Notes: generated by a model not told the origin, from the sequence alone. A DNA stretch of 64,000 bases from AP-15 sp963700195 (GCA_963700195.1 CAVOWQ010000030.1:62001-126000); one strand, 5' to 3'. Shown: positions 28,354-37,769, numbered from the stretch's first letter. Numbers and translations are program-made.

Positions 28354-29585
28354 CAGAGCACGTGCCCGGCGACGGCGGAGTCGACGCAGCGCTCGAGGCT
28401 GGCCAAAGTTGGCCGGTAGCCATAGCCGCCGATGATGTTGACGAGCTTCGCAGAGTTCGTCATCAGCCGCGTCCAACCGTTCGCCTCGGCCATCTCGCGG
28501 GCATAGCTCTGGTAAAAGCAGATCCCTTGTGCGACGACCGCGCCCGAGGCTTCGATCCGGCTCGTCAGGCCCATCCGGTCGGCGGCGTGCTTGATCTCGG
28601 GCGACGTCGCGACGATTACGGTCGTATCGTGATGCGCCTGGCGCCCATCCAGGGCGCGCGCCACCGCCTCGATCTCGAACAGCGACAGCTGCGGCGCGCC
28701 AAACACCACGACGTCGAGCTTGTCCTGCGGCGCGGCGTAGCGGGCGAGAAAAGCCTCGATGCCGTCCCGTCCAACGCTGATTGCGGGCCGCGGCGATCCC
28801 GCAAAGACCGCCTCCTCCGCTGTAATGCCCGGCATACGGAATAGCGCCACTGAGCCAAAGCTCGCCAGGGCAGCGCCGAAATGCTTCAGCGCATCGGAAC
28901 CGGGAACAGTCTCGACACCCTCGATGACCGGGACCTCCCAATAGGAACCGCAGGCCTCGCCGACGATGCCGCCCAGCGCGCCCCATTCGCTGAAATCGCG
29001 CGGCGTCGCGGTGAGGAGGAACCGCCGGGTGCCGCGCCGGCACGCGTCGAGATGGTAGCCGTAGCGAGGGGCGCGGCCGGTCATCCCGGCAGCCAATGCC
29101 GAGGGCCCGCCTTCGAAATTGCTGCGCGCGCCGAGCACGCTGTTGGAGTAGATCACGACCCCGGTGTCGCCGTAAGCCATGTGCTCACCGCGCACCGGCG
29201 CCATGATGGTCTGGTAATTGATGCAGGTGTCCGTCATCAGGACGCCAAAGGCGCGCAGCGCCTCGATCGCCCGCCGCTCGAGCGCAGCCATCTTGTCGGT
29301 CTGCCCGAGCCGGCGGTAGACCTCGAAATCGAGCCCCCGCGGGTCGGTGATCGTCGGTATCCGGACCCGCCGCTCGGCCTCGGGCGCGCCGGCGAGGCTT
29401 TCGAGGAACCGCACACCGGCCTCGCCCAAGGATTCGGTGTCGGCCATGACGTGGGCCTGCGATACCGGGACAAAATCCACCGCGTCGAAGAACTCGCCGA
29501 CCGCGATCTGGTGCGATATTCCCCAGCGCCGCACGGCCCCGAGCTCACCCGCCAGCATCGCCCTTTCTTCATCGCTCAGCCGCAT
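28353..29585 (-). CDS. aconitase X catalytic (large) subunit
   Basis: 410-aa protein of the DUF521 family (aconitase X), dehydratases with an iron-sulfur or metal centre. Seen: LSDEERAMLAGELGAVRRWG, QAHVMADTESLGEAGVRFLE, TDTCINYQTIMAPVRGEHMA (a cluster/metal cysteine), YSNSVLGARSNFEGGPSALA, RAPRYGYHLDACRRGT. Intact, with no frameshift. Two-gene organisation with the swivelling subunit matches the heterodimeric bacterial type. No proline racemase or transporter lies next to it, so the substrate is not settled by context. Confidence 0.9.
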   Translation of the reverse strand: MRLSDEERAMLAGELGAVRRWGISHQIAVGEFFDAVDFVPVSQAHVMADTESLGEAGVRFLESLAGAPEAERRVRIPTITDPRGLDFEVYRRLGQTDKMAALERRAIEALRAFGVLMTDTCINYQTIMAPVRGEHMAYGDTGVVIYSNSVLGARSNFEGGPSALAAGMTGRAPRYGYHLDACRRGTRRFLLTATPRDFSEWGALGGIVGEACGSYWEVPVIEGVETVPGSDALKHFGAALASFGSVALFRMPGITAEEAVFAGSPRPAISVGRDGIEAFLARYAAPQDKLDVVVFGAPQLSLFEIEAVARALDGRQAHHDTTVIVATSPEIKHAADRMGLTSRIEASGAVVAQGICFYQSYAREMAEANGWTRLMTNSAKLVNIIGGYGYRPTLASLERCVDSAVAGHVL

Positions 29586-29996
29586 GTCAAACCACGATTC
29601 GCAATCATAGATTGAACCCTAAACGACACGTCGCTGCACCTGCAGCAAATCAGCAGCGAAGCTTCTCCTGAAGGTTGTAGCGCGATCATCGGCCCGCTCG
29701 CCGCCGCACCAACAGCATGCAATGTAAAGGTGGCGTTTTTGGGACCGCGATAATCGCAAACCGTCACCCGTCGGGGAATCCGGCCGGCAGCCATTCGAGC
29801 CTTGGCTCTCGTTAGTGGGACTCCGTAGGAGCGGGGCGTCGTCCGCGACGGATGCGCCCCAACTAAAGTTTAAGTTTAGACCGATTTCACCGGTTCGAGT
29901 AACCGCTCTCAGGCGCTTGTCTCGTTCGGAGGCTCACCTCGCGCTCGCCCGGCGCGAGGCGCTGCGACTTAGCGGAGATAGAAGCTTTTCAAGCTT
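29586..29996. other. intergenic region
   Basis: About 410 bases with no supported gene. The only structure noticed is a short dyad aagctt-ttc-aagctt at about 29981-29995, just beyond the 3' end of tRNA-Lys, which is AT-rich and weak as a terminator. Confidence 0.5.
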
Positions 29997-30072
29997 TGGT
30001 GAGCCCGTCGGGATTCGAACCCGAGACCTACTGATTAAAAGTCAGTTGCTCTACCGGCTGAGCTACGGGCTC
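29997..30072 (-). tRNA. tRNA-Lys (anticodon TTT)
   Basis: 76-nt cloverleaf on the minus strand with encoded CCA: acceptor gagcccg/cgggctc, D arm gctc..gagc, anticodon stem actga/tcagt with loop cttttaa, T arm tcggg-ttcgaat-cccga. All stems pair perfectly. Confidence 0.98.
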
Positions 30073-30299
30073 GGTGCGGTGCAATGAGGATAAAGTGGCA
30101 AGGCCGGGCGGGTCAATCGCATGGATATGAAGGAGGAGCCGGACGCAACCTGCGACCGTCCGCATGACGTCAACATTCCGATTACCCGCGCGAAGCGGGT
30201 TGACGGCCCGGTCCTAAAAACCGGGGAATTCATTGTTATCCGGGCCCGCAACCTTGCTCGATGACCGCAAAAAGACTAGAAGAGCGCGGGCCTTCGTGG

Positions 30300-30376
<77 letters not shown>

Positions 30377-30426
30377 TTTTCGGGGACGCCCTCGGCAAAG
30401 GTTTGAACGGATCGGAAAGCAGGTCG

Positions 30427-30723
30427 ATGGCGCGGGCGCGAATTTTCAAACCGGCAAAAACAGCAATGCAATCCGGAGCGCGGGCCCGAAAATGGGTGCT
30501 AGCCTACGAACCGGCCACCCGCCGGCAACCCGAGGCGCTGATGGGATGGATCAGCGCCGACGACACGTTGAACGAGGTACAGTTGCATTTCGCGACGATG
30601 GAGGAGGCGGTCGCCTTCGCGACCAAAAACGATCTCGATTACACGGTCATCAAGTCGCAGGACAGCACCGAGAAGCCGAAGAGCTATGCCGACAATTTCC
30701 GCTACGACCGCATTCGCAGCTGA
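30427..30723 (+). CDS. NADH dehydrogenase accessory subunit, NDUFS4 family
   Basis: 98-aa homologue of the mitochondrial complex I accessory subunit NDUFS4 (18 kDa/AQDQ). Alphaproteobacteria carry it outside the nuo operon. Seen: RARIFKPAKTAMQSG at the start, WVLAYEPATRRQPEALMGWI, FATMEEAVAFATKNDLDY and the ending KPKSYADNFRYDRIR. ATG 30427 fits the family start, with GCAGG a few bases upstream. It sits between tRNA-Pro and tRNA-Arg; such placement among tRNA genes is usual and supports alphaproteobacterial origin. Confidence 0.93.
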   Translation: MARARIFKPAKTAMQSGARARKWVLAYEPATRRQPEALMGWISADDTLNEVQLHFATMEEAVAFATKNDLDYTVIKSQDSTEKPKSYADNFRYDRIRS

Positions 30724-30762
30724 CCCGCTGTAGCGTGCGTAGCGGACCGAAACGGACACAAT

Positions 30763-30839
30763 GACCCCGTAGCTCAGCTGGATAGAGCACTCGCCTTCTA
30801 AGCGAGTGGTCGCAGGTTCGAATCCTGCCGGGGTCGCCA
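30763..30839 (+). tRNA. tRNA-Arg (anticodon TCT)
   Basis: 77-nt cloverleaf with encoded CCA: acceptor gaccccg/cggggtc, D arm gctc..gagc, anticodon stem ctcgc/gcgag with loop cttctaa, T arm gcagg-ttcgaat-cctgc. Tail-to-tail with the epimerase gene that follows. Confidence 0.98.
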
Positions 30840-30895
30840 TGATCGCCCATGCTGCGCGAAAATCGCGGCGGTCGAGCTTGGCGGATCAGCCCGGT

Positions 30896-31855
30896 TTAGG
30901 CGACGACCCGTGGCTTCAGTTCGAAGCGAGCCCGCGGCAAATCGAGGGTGGTTGCCAGACCATCCGCCAGCGTCGTCTCGGCCCTAAAGCCGAGCTGCCC
31001 CGCTGCGCGGCGCGGATCGCCGACCGATATTCGGACTTCACCCGATCGCGCCGTGCTGTAATACGCGGTGATATCGGTTTGATACAACTCAGCCATGGTT
31101 TCGGCGAGGGCGCGCACGCTGGTGCCGTCGCCGGTGCAAATGTTGAAGACCGGGGCGCTGGTGCTCGCTGCCTTCAGGGATCGGTCGAGTGCAAGGACAG
31201 CGTCTCCGACATAGGTGAAGTCGCGAATTTGCTCTCCGTCGCCAAAGATTTCGACTGGTTCGCCGAGCCTGAGCCGATCGCCAAAAAGCGCGATAACTCC
31301 GGAATACGGCGACCGAGCGTCTTGCCGGGGGCCATAGAGGTTGAAGAAACGCAATCCGACGGTCGGGATTTTGTGAACCGCGCCGGCGACGCGCGCATGC
31401 AGCTCGCACGCGCTCTTGTCTGCGCCGTAGGCGCTGAGCGGCGCCGCCGGAGTATCTTCGCCGATCGGAACAGTACTGCAATCGCCATAGATCGCCGCCG
31501 ATGAGGCGTAAACGATGGGAATTTCCCGGCGGTGCCGCAGACGCCGCGCTTGGTTCAAAATGTTGAGCGTGCCGGTGAGGTTGACTTGGTGCGTGCGCAA
31601 CCACTCGCGGTTAGAACGCAGGACAGAAGCAATTGCCGCTAAGTGAAAACAGGCATCGATGCCCTCGAAGGCCTTTTCGACGGCAGTCGGGTCGGTGATA
31701 TCGCCGCGCAAAAATTCGATCTGCCGCGGTAGGTTCTGTCGATTTCCACTCGACAGATCATCGAGAATGCGCACCAAATGCCCCTGCCTCAACAACGCGT
31801 CGACGAGGTGCGAACCCAAGAAGCCAGCACCGCCCGTGACGAGAAAGCAGGCCAT
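30896..31855 (-). CDS. NAD-dependent sugar-nucleotide epimerase/dehydratase
   Basis: Extended short-chain dehydrogenase acting on nucleotide sugars. 319 aa: NAD site TGGAGFLGSHLVDALL at the N-terminus, HLAAIASV, the catalytic YGADK (YxxxK) preceded by VYASSAAIYGD, then GLRFFNLYGPRQ and a substrate-domain ending. Closest in style to UDP-glucose/UDP-GlcNAc 4-epimerases, but the exact sugar cannot be read from sequence. Start ATG 31855 with AAGGA seven bases upstream; the TTG one codon earlier is unlikely. It opens the surface-polysaccharide region of this window. Confidence 0.9.
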   Translation of the reverse strand: MACFLVTGGAGFLGSHLVDALLRQGHLVRILDDLSSGNRQNLPRQIEFLRGDITDPTAVEKAFEGIDACFHLAAIASVLRSNREWLRTHQVNLTGTLNILNQARRLRHRREIPIVYASSAAIYGDCSTVPIGEDTPAAPLSAYGADKSACELHARVAGAVHKIPTVGLRFFNLYGPRQDARSPYSGVIALFGDRLRLGEPVEIFGDGEQIRDFTYVGDAVLALDRSLKAASTSAPVFNICTGDGTSVRALAETMAELYQTDITAYYSTARSGEVRISVGDPRRAAGQLGFRAETTLADGLATTLDLPRARFELKPRVVA

Positions 31856-32259
31856 CAAAGATCCTTAGAACTCGCACAAAAGCAGTGCTAACGGAATCAG
31901 GGGTTCACTCGGAAGCATCGGGGCGAACACCGATCGGCCCTCGGGGATTCCTATCGGCGTGCCACCCATGCGAATTTCGCCCATTAACGGCGACCGCTTC
32001 AGTCTTGTTTTGCCCCGGTCGGCCCACACGCATAACGCTGTTTTAGTCGGTTGCAAAGCGGAATCAGAGTTAAACCGCAATTATAAACCACGACTTTAAA
32101 AAGTGCTAAGAAACGGTAAACATCGGCACTGATCGAGGACGCACGGGGCTTCAAAATTCAAAGGACTCGCTTTGATCCCAGGTTAACACAACTGAAGCCA
32201 TTCATGCGGATCGTGGCGGGCCCGAGGGGGTTTGGAATTTTCGACGTCGAGGGGCGGCA
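31856..32259. other. intergenic region between divergent genes
   Basis: About 400 bases between the epimerase and the IalB-like gene. AT-richer near 32080-32120 and should hold promoters for both, but I see no confident -35/-10 pair, repeat or RNA. Confidence 0.5.
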
Positions 32260-32769
32260 ATGCGATATAAAATGATGCGCCGAAGAAGACTTCATGCCGC
32301 CCTGCTCGTCTTGCTCATCTATTGCGTTCAGACCTTAGGCGCTTCGGGGGCTGTGGCAGGACAGAAATTCCGAGCCGACGAGTGGGTCACCGAATGCGAT
32401 TCCGCTCCCGGAGCGGGTGCTCCGGAATGCTCGATCACGGTGCCGTTTTGGCAAACCCGAGGCGCCCCGAAAGGCTCGTTCGCTCTGGTCGTCATGCTTC
32501 AGACTGGGAATGTGGGGATTGTCGGCGAGCCTTTTCCGACCAAGGCAGTGCTTCGAATCGATAAGAACCCGCCGATCGAGTGCAGGGAAGCACGTTACTG
32601 CGTTTTCCCGAGCACGCAGGCGCTGGCTGCTGTAAAGCAACTCAAAATCGGATCGCTTGTTCTGATCGACGTCTACACGGAAAAGGGGGAATTCAGCTTC
32701 AGTCTCACTCCGAAAGGGTTTCAGGCGGGAATGGCACAGATCCGCGCTTGGGGTTACCGGACGGAATAG
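32260..32769 (+). CDS. secreted IalB-like (invasion-associated locus B family) protein
   Basis: 169 aa with an N-terminal signal peptide (basic start, then LHAALLVLLIYCVQTLGASG, cleavage probably near AVAGQ). The mature part has WVTECDS, a second Cys in PECSITV, and a C-rich pair in CREARYC, followed by a GFQAGMAQIRAWGY ending; the Trp/Cys spacing and ending resemble the IalB family of periplasmic proteins. Function in free-living bacteria is unknown. Start ATG 32260 with GAGGGG five bases upstream. The assignment rests on a motif pattern, so it is moderate. Confidence 0.6.
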   Translation: MRYKMMRRRRLHAALLVLLIYCVQTLGASGAVAGQKFRADEWVTECDSAPGAGAPECSITVPFWQTRGAPKGSFALVVMLQTGNVGIVGEPFPTKAVLRIDKNPPIECREARYCVFPSTQALAAVKQLKIGSLVLIDVYTEKGEFSFSLTPKGFQAGMAQIRAWGYRTE

Positions 32770-33384
32770 CTGAAGGACACCGCCGCGGGGTCCTCGCCGG
32801 CGCGAAACCGAGCGCAGGTTCGGATGCCGGTCTGCTGCTTAGTGGTGCAGGATTGCGACAAGCGGTGCGAGCACAACAGCCCATCCGAGCAACGACAGTC
32901 CAAAGACAACAAACAGGGCAGGGCCCACCGGCAGCCGATCTCTGCCGAACTCGACTCCCTCAATTACTCCATAATCGCGGTAGGGAGAATTGCTGTGGAT
33001 CATTTTTTCCAACGGATTGGATGAGTGTCGCGGAGGACTGTAAGCAAAACCACGAGGGAGGCAAGAAACATCGTTCGAGATTTTCCCCAATTTTGCTGAA
33101 AATTTGACTATACAGCAACAGAAGGCGGTAAATCTAAAAGATTCATTAACGAATATTGAGTCCCTCTTTGCAAGCGATGATCGCCCAACCGCCCCAAACC
33201 GGCGCGTTCGGACGAGTCTTTCCTGCCGTTCGCTAACCGCAACATTTTCCTGAGGACAGGATCTTGACGCTGCCTCGGACAGGCCCTTGACGGGGCACGG
33301 GCAAGATGAACCCGACTGACGAAAGGTGCGACTAAAGTCGAGGAGCCCGGCCTCGCTGAGCCAATCACCGGGAGGGGAGATCCG
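32770..33384. other. mostly non-coding stretch with one possible small ORF
   Basis: Between the IalB-like gene and the next small gene. Apart from the possible 54-aa membrane protein on the minus strand (32839-33003), nothing coding is convincing. AT-rich near 33090-33150. Confidence 0.5.
32839..33003 (-). CDS. small single-pass membrane protein, 54 aa
   Basis: Reads MIHSNSPYRDYGVIEGVEFG, then a probable membrane helix VGPALFVVFGLSLLGWAVVL continuing APLVAIL, and ends HH. A basic/charged front half followed by one hydrophobic helix is a typical small membrane protein. ATG 33003; no strong ribosome site (TTGGAAA). Function unknown. Resembles in layout the 57-aa protein at 33385-33558, on the other strand. 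Confidence 0.45.
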   Translation of the reverse strand: MIHSNSPYRDYGVIEGVEFGRDRLPVGPALFVVFGLSLLGWAVVLAPLVAILHH

Positions 33385-33558
33385 ATGGACGCCATTATTG
33401 CCCCGAGATCTGCTTCGCCGTCCGAGAGATCGACAGATCTTGAAGCCCCACGCCTCAGCAAGAGAGCATCGCTGCTGCTGATCCTGGTGCTGTCGCTCGG
33501 ATTGTGGGTGGCGATATGGGCAACCGTTGCCTCGCTGGCTTCGGTGGTGGTTGGCTAA
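33385..33558 (+). CDS. small single-pass membrane protein, 57 aa
   Basis: A short gene with an excellent ribosome site (GGGAGGGGAGA about five bases before the ATG). The protein starts MDAIIAPRSASPSERSTDLE and has one membrane helix, SLLLILVLSLGLWVAIWATV, preceded by RLSKRA (positive-inside). It ends convergently with wecB, the stops overlapping by four bases. Small LSxxxSLLLI-type membrane proteins occur beside polysaccharide genes in related bacteria as far as I recall; function unknown. Confidence 0.65.
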   Translation: MDAIIAPRSASPSERSTDLEAPRLSKRASLLLILVLSLGLWVAIWATVASLASVVVG

Positions 33559-34698
33559 CCAGCCGCCTCGGAGCGCGGCATGCCGGCTTCGGCCATCAGG
33601 TGCAGCGCGATCCGACAGCTCGCACGGCCGTCCCCGTAGGGGTTCGCTACCCGGCTCATCCGCGAATAGGCGTCAGGATCGTCGAGCAACGCCGTCATCT
33701 CGGAAAGGAGCAGCTCCTCGTCGGTGCCCACCAACCTGGCAAGCCCCAGTTCCATGGCTTCCGGGCGTTCGGTGGTTTCTCGGGTAACCAGCACCGGTTT
33801 CCCAAAGGATGGCGCCTCTTCCTGAAATCCCGCCGAAATCGGTGACCACAAAATGGCAGCGCTTCAGCAGAAGCACCAACTCGGGATAGTCGACCGGGTC
33901 GGTGAGGAGCACGTTCGCGTGCCGGCGAAGCGGCTCGATCGCCTGGCGGACACTGGGATTTCGGTGTACCGGAAAGACAACCGCGGCATCGTCTCTGTCG
34001 GCGATGCGCGCCATCGCGCGGCAAACGCGGGCAATCCCCCCGTCGAAGCTTTCGCGGCGGTGGCCAGTCATCAGAATCAATCGCCTGCCCGCGAAATGCG
34101 CAGGCAGAACGGCCGCGCACCGGGAGCGCAGGTCTGGCCGGTTATCCAGCAGAGCGGCAATCCGCAGCAGAGCATCGATCCCGGTATTGCCGGTGACGAA
34201 GATCCGATCGCAACCGACCCCTTCCCGCCGCAAATTCTCGCGCGCCCGTGCGGTCGGGGCAAAGTGCAAATCGGCGATGTGGGTTACGAGCCTCCGGTTC
34301 ACTTCTTCGGGCCAGGGCGAATAGATGTTGTCGGTGCGCAGGCCGGCCTCGACGTGAGCCACCGGGATGCGGTGGTAGAAGGCCGCAAGCGCCCCGGCAA
34401 AGGTCGTGGTCGTGTCGCCCTGAACGATCACCCGATCGGGCCGAAAGACATCGAGGACCTCACCGACTCCGGATAATACGGCACCTGTCAAATAGGCGAG
34501 ATCCTGATTTGGCCGCATCAAATCGAGATTCCAGTCCGGCCGTAGATCGAATAATTCGAGGACCTGAGTCAACATCTCGCGGTGCTGTCCGGTGACGCAT
34601 ATCTTGCAGTCGAAACTCGGCCGTCCCGACAATTCCAAGAAAACCGGCGCGAGCTTGATGGCCTCGGGCCGCGTCCCGAAAACAAACAACAGCTTCAT
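33555..34698 (-). CDS. wecB: UDP-N-acetylglucosamine 2-epimerase (non-hydrolysing), frame broken
   Basis: Converts UDP-GlcNAc to UDP-ManNAc for surface polysaccharide. MKLLFVFGTRPEAIKLAPV, VTGQHREML, VQGDTTTTFAGALAAFY, HVEAGLRTDNIYSPWPEEVN, VTGNTGIDAL and LMTGHRRESFDGG are all diagnostic. Near 33838-33850 the frame slips: after VVTDFGGI the expected continuation QEEAPSFGKPVLVTRETTER runs in another frame to the stop at 33555. A single extra T in 'gggatttcag' would explain it. Joined length about 380 aa, normal. Forms a pair with wecC, 48 bases upstream. Confidence 0.92.
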
Positions 34699-34746
34699 GA
34701 TCCGCGAGCCGTCGTACGTCGACGCAGTCAACACGGCCACGCGAGG

Positions 34747-36009
34747 CTAGGCATATTGATGAGTGAGCCCGGTCGCATCGATGACGACGCGGCGCATCAA
34801 CTCCTCGCGCGGGATCTTCCGAAAGGGCGAATGAGCCACCAAAAGGGCCACGATGTCGGCCTGGCGTACGGCCTCGATCGTCTCGCAGAACGACACGTTG
34901 GGAAGCGGGGCGAGTTCCTCGGGGAGCCCGGTCAGGTTCGGATCGGCCACCAGGATGCGGTCCTGCCCGGCGCGCGCCAATTGCTCCGCGATCGCGATCG
35001 CCGGGCTCTCCCGCGTGTCGTCGACGTCGGGCTTGTAGGTCAGACCCAAACAGGCGACGACGGGCCGCTTGAACCGCTCGGCTCGTTCCCGGATCTGCGA
35101 GACGACAAACCTCGGCTTGGCGTCGTTGACTTCGCGAGCCGTGCGGATCAGCCGCGTTCGCTCCGGCGCCGACGAAATGATGAACCACGGGTCGACGGCG
35201 ATGCAGTGCCCGCCGACCCCCGGTCCCGGCTGCAGGATCGAGACGCGGGGATGGCGATTGGCGAGCTCGATGACGTGCCACACATTGAGGCCGAGCTGGT
35301 CGCAGATCAGCGACAGCTCGTTGGCAAAAGCAATGTTGACGTCGCGCGAGGCATTCTCGACGAGCTTGACCAGTTCTGCCGTCGCCGCATCGGTGCGGAA
35401 CACCTTCGCTTGCAGAAAAACGCGGTAGACCGCTTCGGCATGCTCGGCGCAGGCTTCGGTCATCCCGCCGACGATGCGATCGTTCTCGATCAGCTCGCGG
35501 ACCATCCGCCCGGGAAGCACTCGCTCCGGGCAATGCGCCACATGCACATCGAGCGGCTCTGCATGCCGCGTCGGTGGAAAGCGCAAATCCGGGCGCAGCC
35601 GCGCCAGACGGTCGGCCAACCGGCCGGTCGTGCCGACCGGGGAGGTCAATTCGAGGATCACGACATTGCCGGAGACGAGAACGGGCGCGATCGCGTCTGC
35701 CGCCAAGTCGATATAATCGAGATTGGGTGAGCGATCCTCGCGGAACGGCGTCGGGACCGCGATCACAAAGGCATCAGCCGGCTCGGGCTGCGCCGTGGCG
35801 CGCAATTTCCGCAATGTCGTCGCCGCACGCAGCAGCATGTCGAGATCGGGCTCGGAGAAATAGGTCTGCCCGGCATTGACTGCCTCGACTACCCGCGGGT
35901 TTATGTCGACGCCGATCACGTCGATGCCGCGGCTCGCCAAGGTCGCGGCAGTCGGCAAGCCGATATAACCGAGACCGACCACGCACACGGTCTTGATCGG
36001 GTAGTCCAT
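34747..36009 (-). CDS. wecC: UDP-N-acetyl-D-mannosamine dehydrogenase
   Basis: Oxidises UDP-ManNAc twice to UDP-ManNAcA; acts after WecB. 420 aa of the UDP-glucose/GDP-mannose dehydrogenase family: NAD site CVVGLGYIGLPTAATLA, HCPERVLPGRMVRELIENDR, ELVKLVENASRDVNIAFANE (catalytic Lys/Asn), nucleophile Cys in GPGVGGHCIAVDPWF, and GLTYKPDVDDTRESPA in the C-terminal domain. Start ATG 36009, the family start; the longer open frame to 36072 lacks homology. Co-directional with wecB. Confidence 0.93.
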   Translation of the reverse strand: MDYPIKTVCVVGLGYIGLPTAATLASRGIDVIGVDINPRVVEAVNAGQTYFSEPDLDMLLRAATTLRKLRATAQPEPADAFVIAVPTPFREDRSPNLDYIDLAADAIAPVLVSGNVVILELTSPVGTTGRLADRLARLRPDLRFPPTRHAEPLDVHVAHCPERVLPGRMVRELIENDRIVGGMTEACAEHAEAVYRVFLQAKVFRTDAATAELVKLVENASRDVNIAFANELSLICDQLGLNVWHVIELANRHPRVSILQPGPGVGGHCIAVDPWFIISSAPERTRLIRTAREVNDAKPRFVVSQIRERAERFKRPVVACLGLTYKPDVDDTRESPAIAIAEQLARAGQDRILVADPNLTGLPEELAPLPNVSFCETIEAVRQADIVALLVAHSPFRKIPREELMRRVVIDATGLTHQYA

Positions 36010-36231
36010 CACTCGGCGCCTGTAAAAGGAAATTCTCGCTCGGACACTACCGCGGAGCACAATCTGCGACACCGCGCTTGATACGCGAGTAGGATCAACT
36101 TGGCAAGCCGTTCCATATCTTATCGTGGTTAATAAACTCGGCCGGCCCGGACGGTAAAACTGAACGCGCCTGCCAAAAATGAATTTCCTGAATCTCCATC
36201 AGTCGGGCACTCCGCGCGTAAACCTCTGCGC

Positions 36232-36393
36232 TAGTGCTCAGAACCATTCGGATGATCCAGCAGATCCCCCTCCTCGCTTTGCCGGCGAAAGCGAGGATCC
36301 ACTTCTGCCGTGGGCACCGGCTTTCGCCGGTGAAGCGGTATTGAGCGAGGTGCTTCATCGCCGGGTCAATCGTGTGAATGACTCTGACCACTA
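36232..36393. mobile_element. 162-bp MITE-like element, copy 1
   Basis: Bounded by imperfect terminal inverted repeats tagtgctcagaaccattc and gaatgactctgaccacta (15 of 18 paired), with TA at both outer ends as expected for IS630/Tc1-mariner-type insertion. Internal hairpins: cctcgctttgcc/ggcgaaagcgagg and caccggc-tttc-gccggtg. A second copy of exactly the same length lies at 46608-46769, about 87% identical by eye. No transposase gene inside. Confidence 0.75.
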
Positions 36394-36498
36394 AAAAGGG
36401 GATCAGCGGTCGAGAGGCGTCGACCGAAAGGAATACCGCAAAATCTGGGTGGCATTTTCTTGGTTAACCGGATAGTCTGATAGGGTTCTCTGCATAGG

Positions 36499-37083
36499 AT
36501 GCGATGGAAGGGCACTCCATGCCGAACCCCCCGGGACGCCCTGACGATCGAGGAGCACTTTTTTGCAGATGACGGGCGCGTACCGAACAACCGGCGGCTG
36601 CCGCTGATCGTTTACCGCTCGGCGCTGGAGGCCGGTCCCCGGTGCGCCGCCGACTGCGAAAGGTTGTTCGCCGATAACGGCTGGAGCGGCGCCTGGCGCA
36701 ACGGGATCTACGCGCACCACCATTATCACAGCACCGCGCACGAGGTGCTCGGCATCGCGGCCGGGTCGGTTCGGGTGCGGCTCGGCGGCGAGGACGGCAC
36801 GACGGTAGAGCTGCACGCCGGCGATGTCGTCGTGATCCCGGCCGGCGTTGCCCACAAGAACGAGGGCGCCAGTCCCGATCTCGTGGTGGTCGGCGCCTAT
36901 CCCGGCGGAAAGAGCCCCGACATGTGCAGCCCCGCAGCGCAGCACTGCGAGCGCGCGCTGCGCAATGTCCGCGAGGTGCCGTTGCCGGCCTCCGATCCGG
37001 TCTATGGCAAGCCGGGGCCGTTGATCGAACGGTGGGGCGCGCCGTCAATCGCGGCTGACGGCGGGAGCGTCTCGTCGAGCTAG
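36499..37083 (+). CDS. cupin-domain protein (YjlB-like)
   Basis: 194 aa. The N-terminal TIEEHFFADDGRVPNN and the cupin motifs NGIYAHHHYHSTAHEVLGIA (metal-binding His and Glu) and LHAGDVVVIPAGVAHKN match the YjlB-like cupin group, whose enzymatic role is not established. Start ATG 36499 as the only ATG upstream of the conserved part; ribosome site not convincing. It sits 100 bases beyond the MITE-like element, convergent with the small lipoprotein gene (stops overlap by four bases). Confidence 0.8.
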   Translation: MRWKGTPCRTPRDALTIEEHFFADDGRVPNNRRLPLIVYRSALEAGPRCAADCERLFADNGWSGAWRNGIYAHHHYHSTAHEVLGIAAGSVRVRLGGEDGTTVELHAGDVVVIPAGVAHKNEGASPDLVVVGAYPGGKSPDMCSPAAQHCERALRNVREVPLPASDPVYGKPGPLIERWGAPSIAADGGSVSSS

Positions 37084-37382
37084 AGGCAGCGCCCGGAATA
37101 GAGGACGTCGTGCGCATTACTGGATGGCGCGTCCGGCGGCTCGACGAGCCGACGGATTTCGACGAAGTATCCGGCAGCGCACATTCCACGGGCATTGAGC
37201 TCATCGGCGAGCCAGTCGCGCCGGATCTGCTCGGCCTCACCGTCGTCGTTCTCCGTCATCACCGTATTGGTCTGCGCTGTGAAGACAAACGTGCCGGCCG
37301 GATCCGCAGCGAAACTCACGACCCGGACCGGGTCGTTGCAGCCACCCAGCAAAGCGAGACAGACGAGAGCGAGCACACGCAC
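37080..37382 (-). CDS. small lipoprotein
   Basis: 100 aa. GTG start at 37382, with GGAGG nine bases upstream, gives the lipoprotein signal MRVLALVCLALLGGCNDP with lipobox LLGGC. The mature part (DWLADELNARGMCAAGYFVE) has two further Cys. No known family recognised; anchored in the envelope. The open frame extends to 37448 but the shorter start has both signal and ribosome site. Confidence 0.7.
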   Translation of the reverse strand: MRVLALVCLALLGGCNDPVRVVSFAADPAGTFVFTAQTNTVMTENDDGEAEQIRRDWLADELNARGMCAAGYFVEIRRLVEPPDAPSSNAHDVLYSGRCL

Positions 37383-37769
37383 CGGGTAGATCCTCCGGAT
37401 CGGTAATATTGCCAGTCTTCCCTCATTCTTCGTTCCGAGGCAAGCCAAGCGAGAGCCGGAAGCGATCGGACGATCCGATCTCGGCTCGGGATCCGAACTG
37501 CTTCCGGTCGGCGCTGCTCGATTTTTTTAAGTTCGGCATGCCTGTCATATCGGTCATTGAGGAAATGCCGCGGAGATGTCTCCCAAAAGGTCTGCCGTAA
37601 AACATTCGTCGACGCTGCTGCCGCGGGTTCGCGGAGCCGCTCATGATTGTGGAACCAGTCGCAGACCGGCGGTGAGGCGATCGCCGGTTGATGAGTTGAG
37701 CCACACCGGCTTTTACGCGAAGATCGCTCGAAAGTTGGTTAATGCTGCATAGGGAACGGACACTTCGAC
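37383..37769. other. intergenic region with palindromes
   Basis: No gene supported. Contains an inverted repeat ccggaagc (37456-37463) with gcttccgg (37500-37507) enclosing gatcgga-cga-tccgatc (37464-37480). It lies upstream of the lipoprotein gene and could be an operator or a structured leader. Confidence 0.5.

Noticed and set aside
36095..36391. 98-codon minus-strand ORF reading through the MITE-like element
   Set aside because: Its RFTGESRCPRQ-type translation comes from the repeat and recurs in the second copy, as expected for a non-coding repeat.
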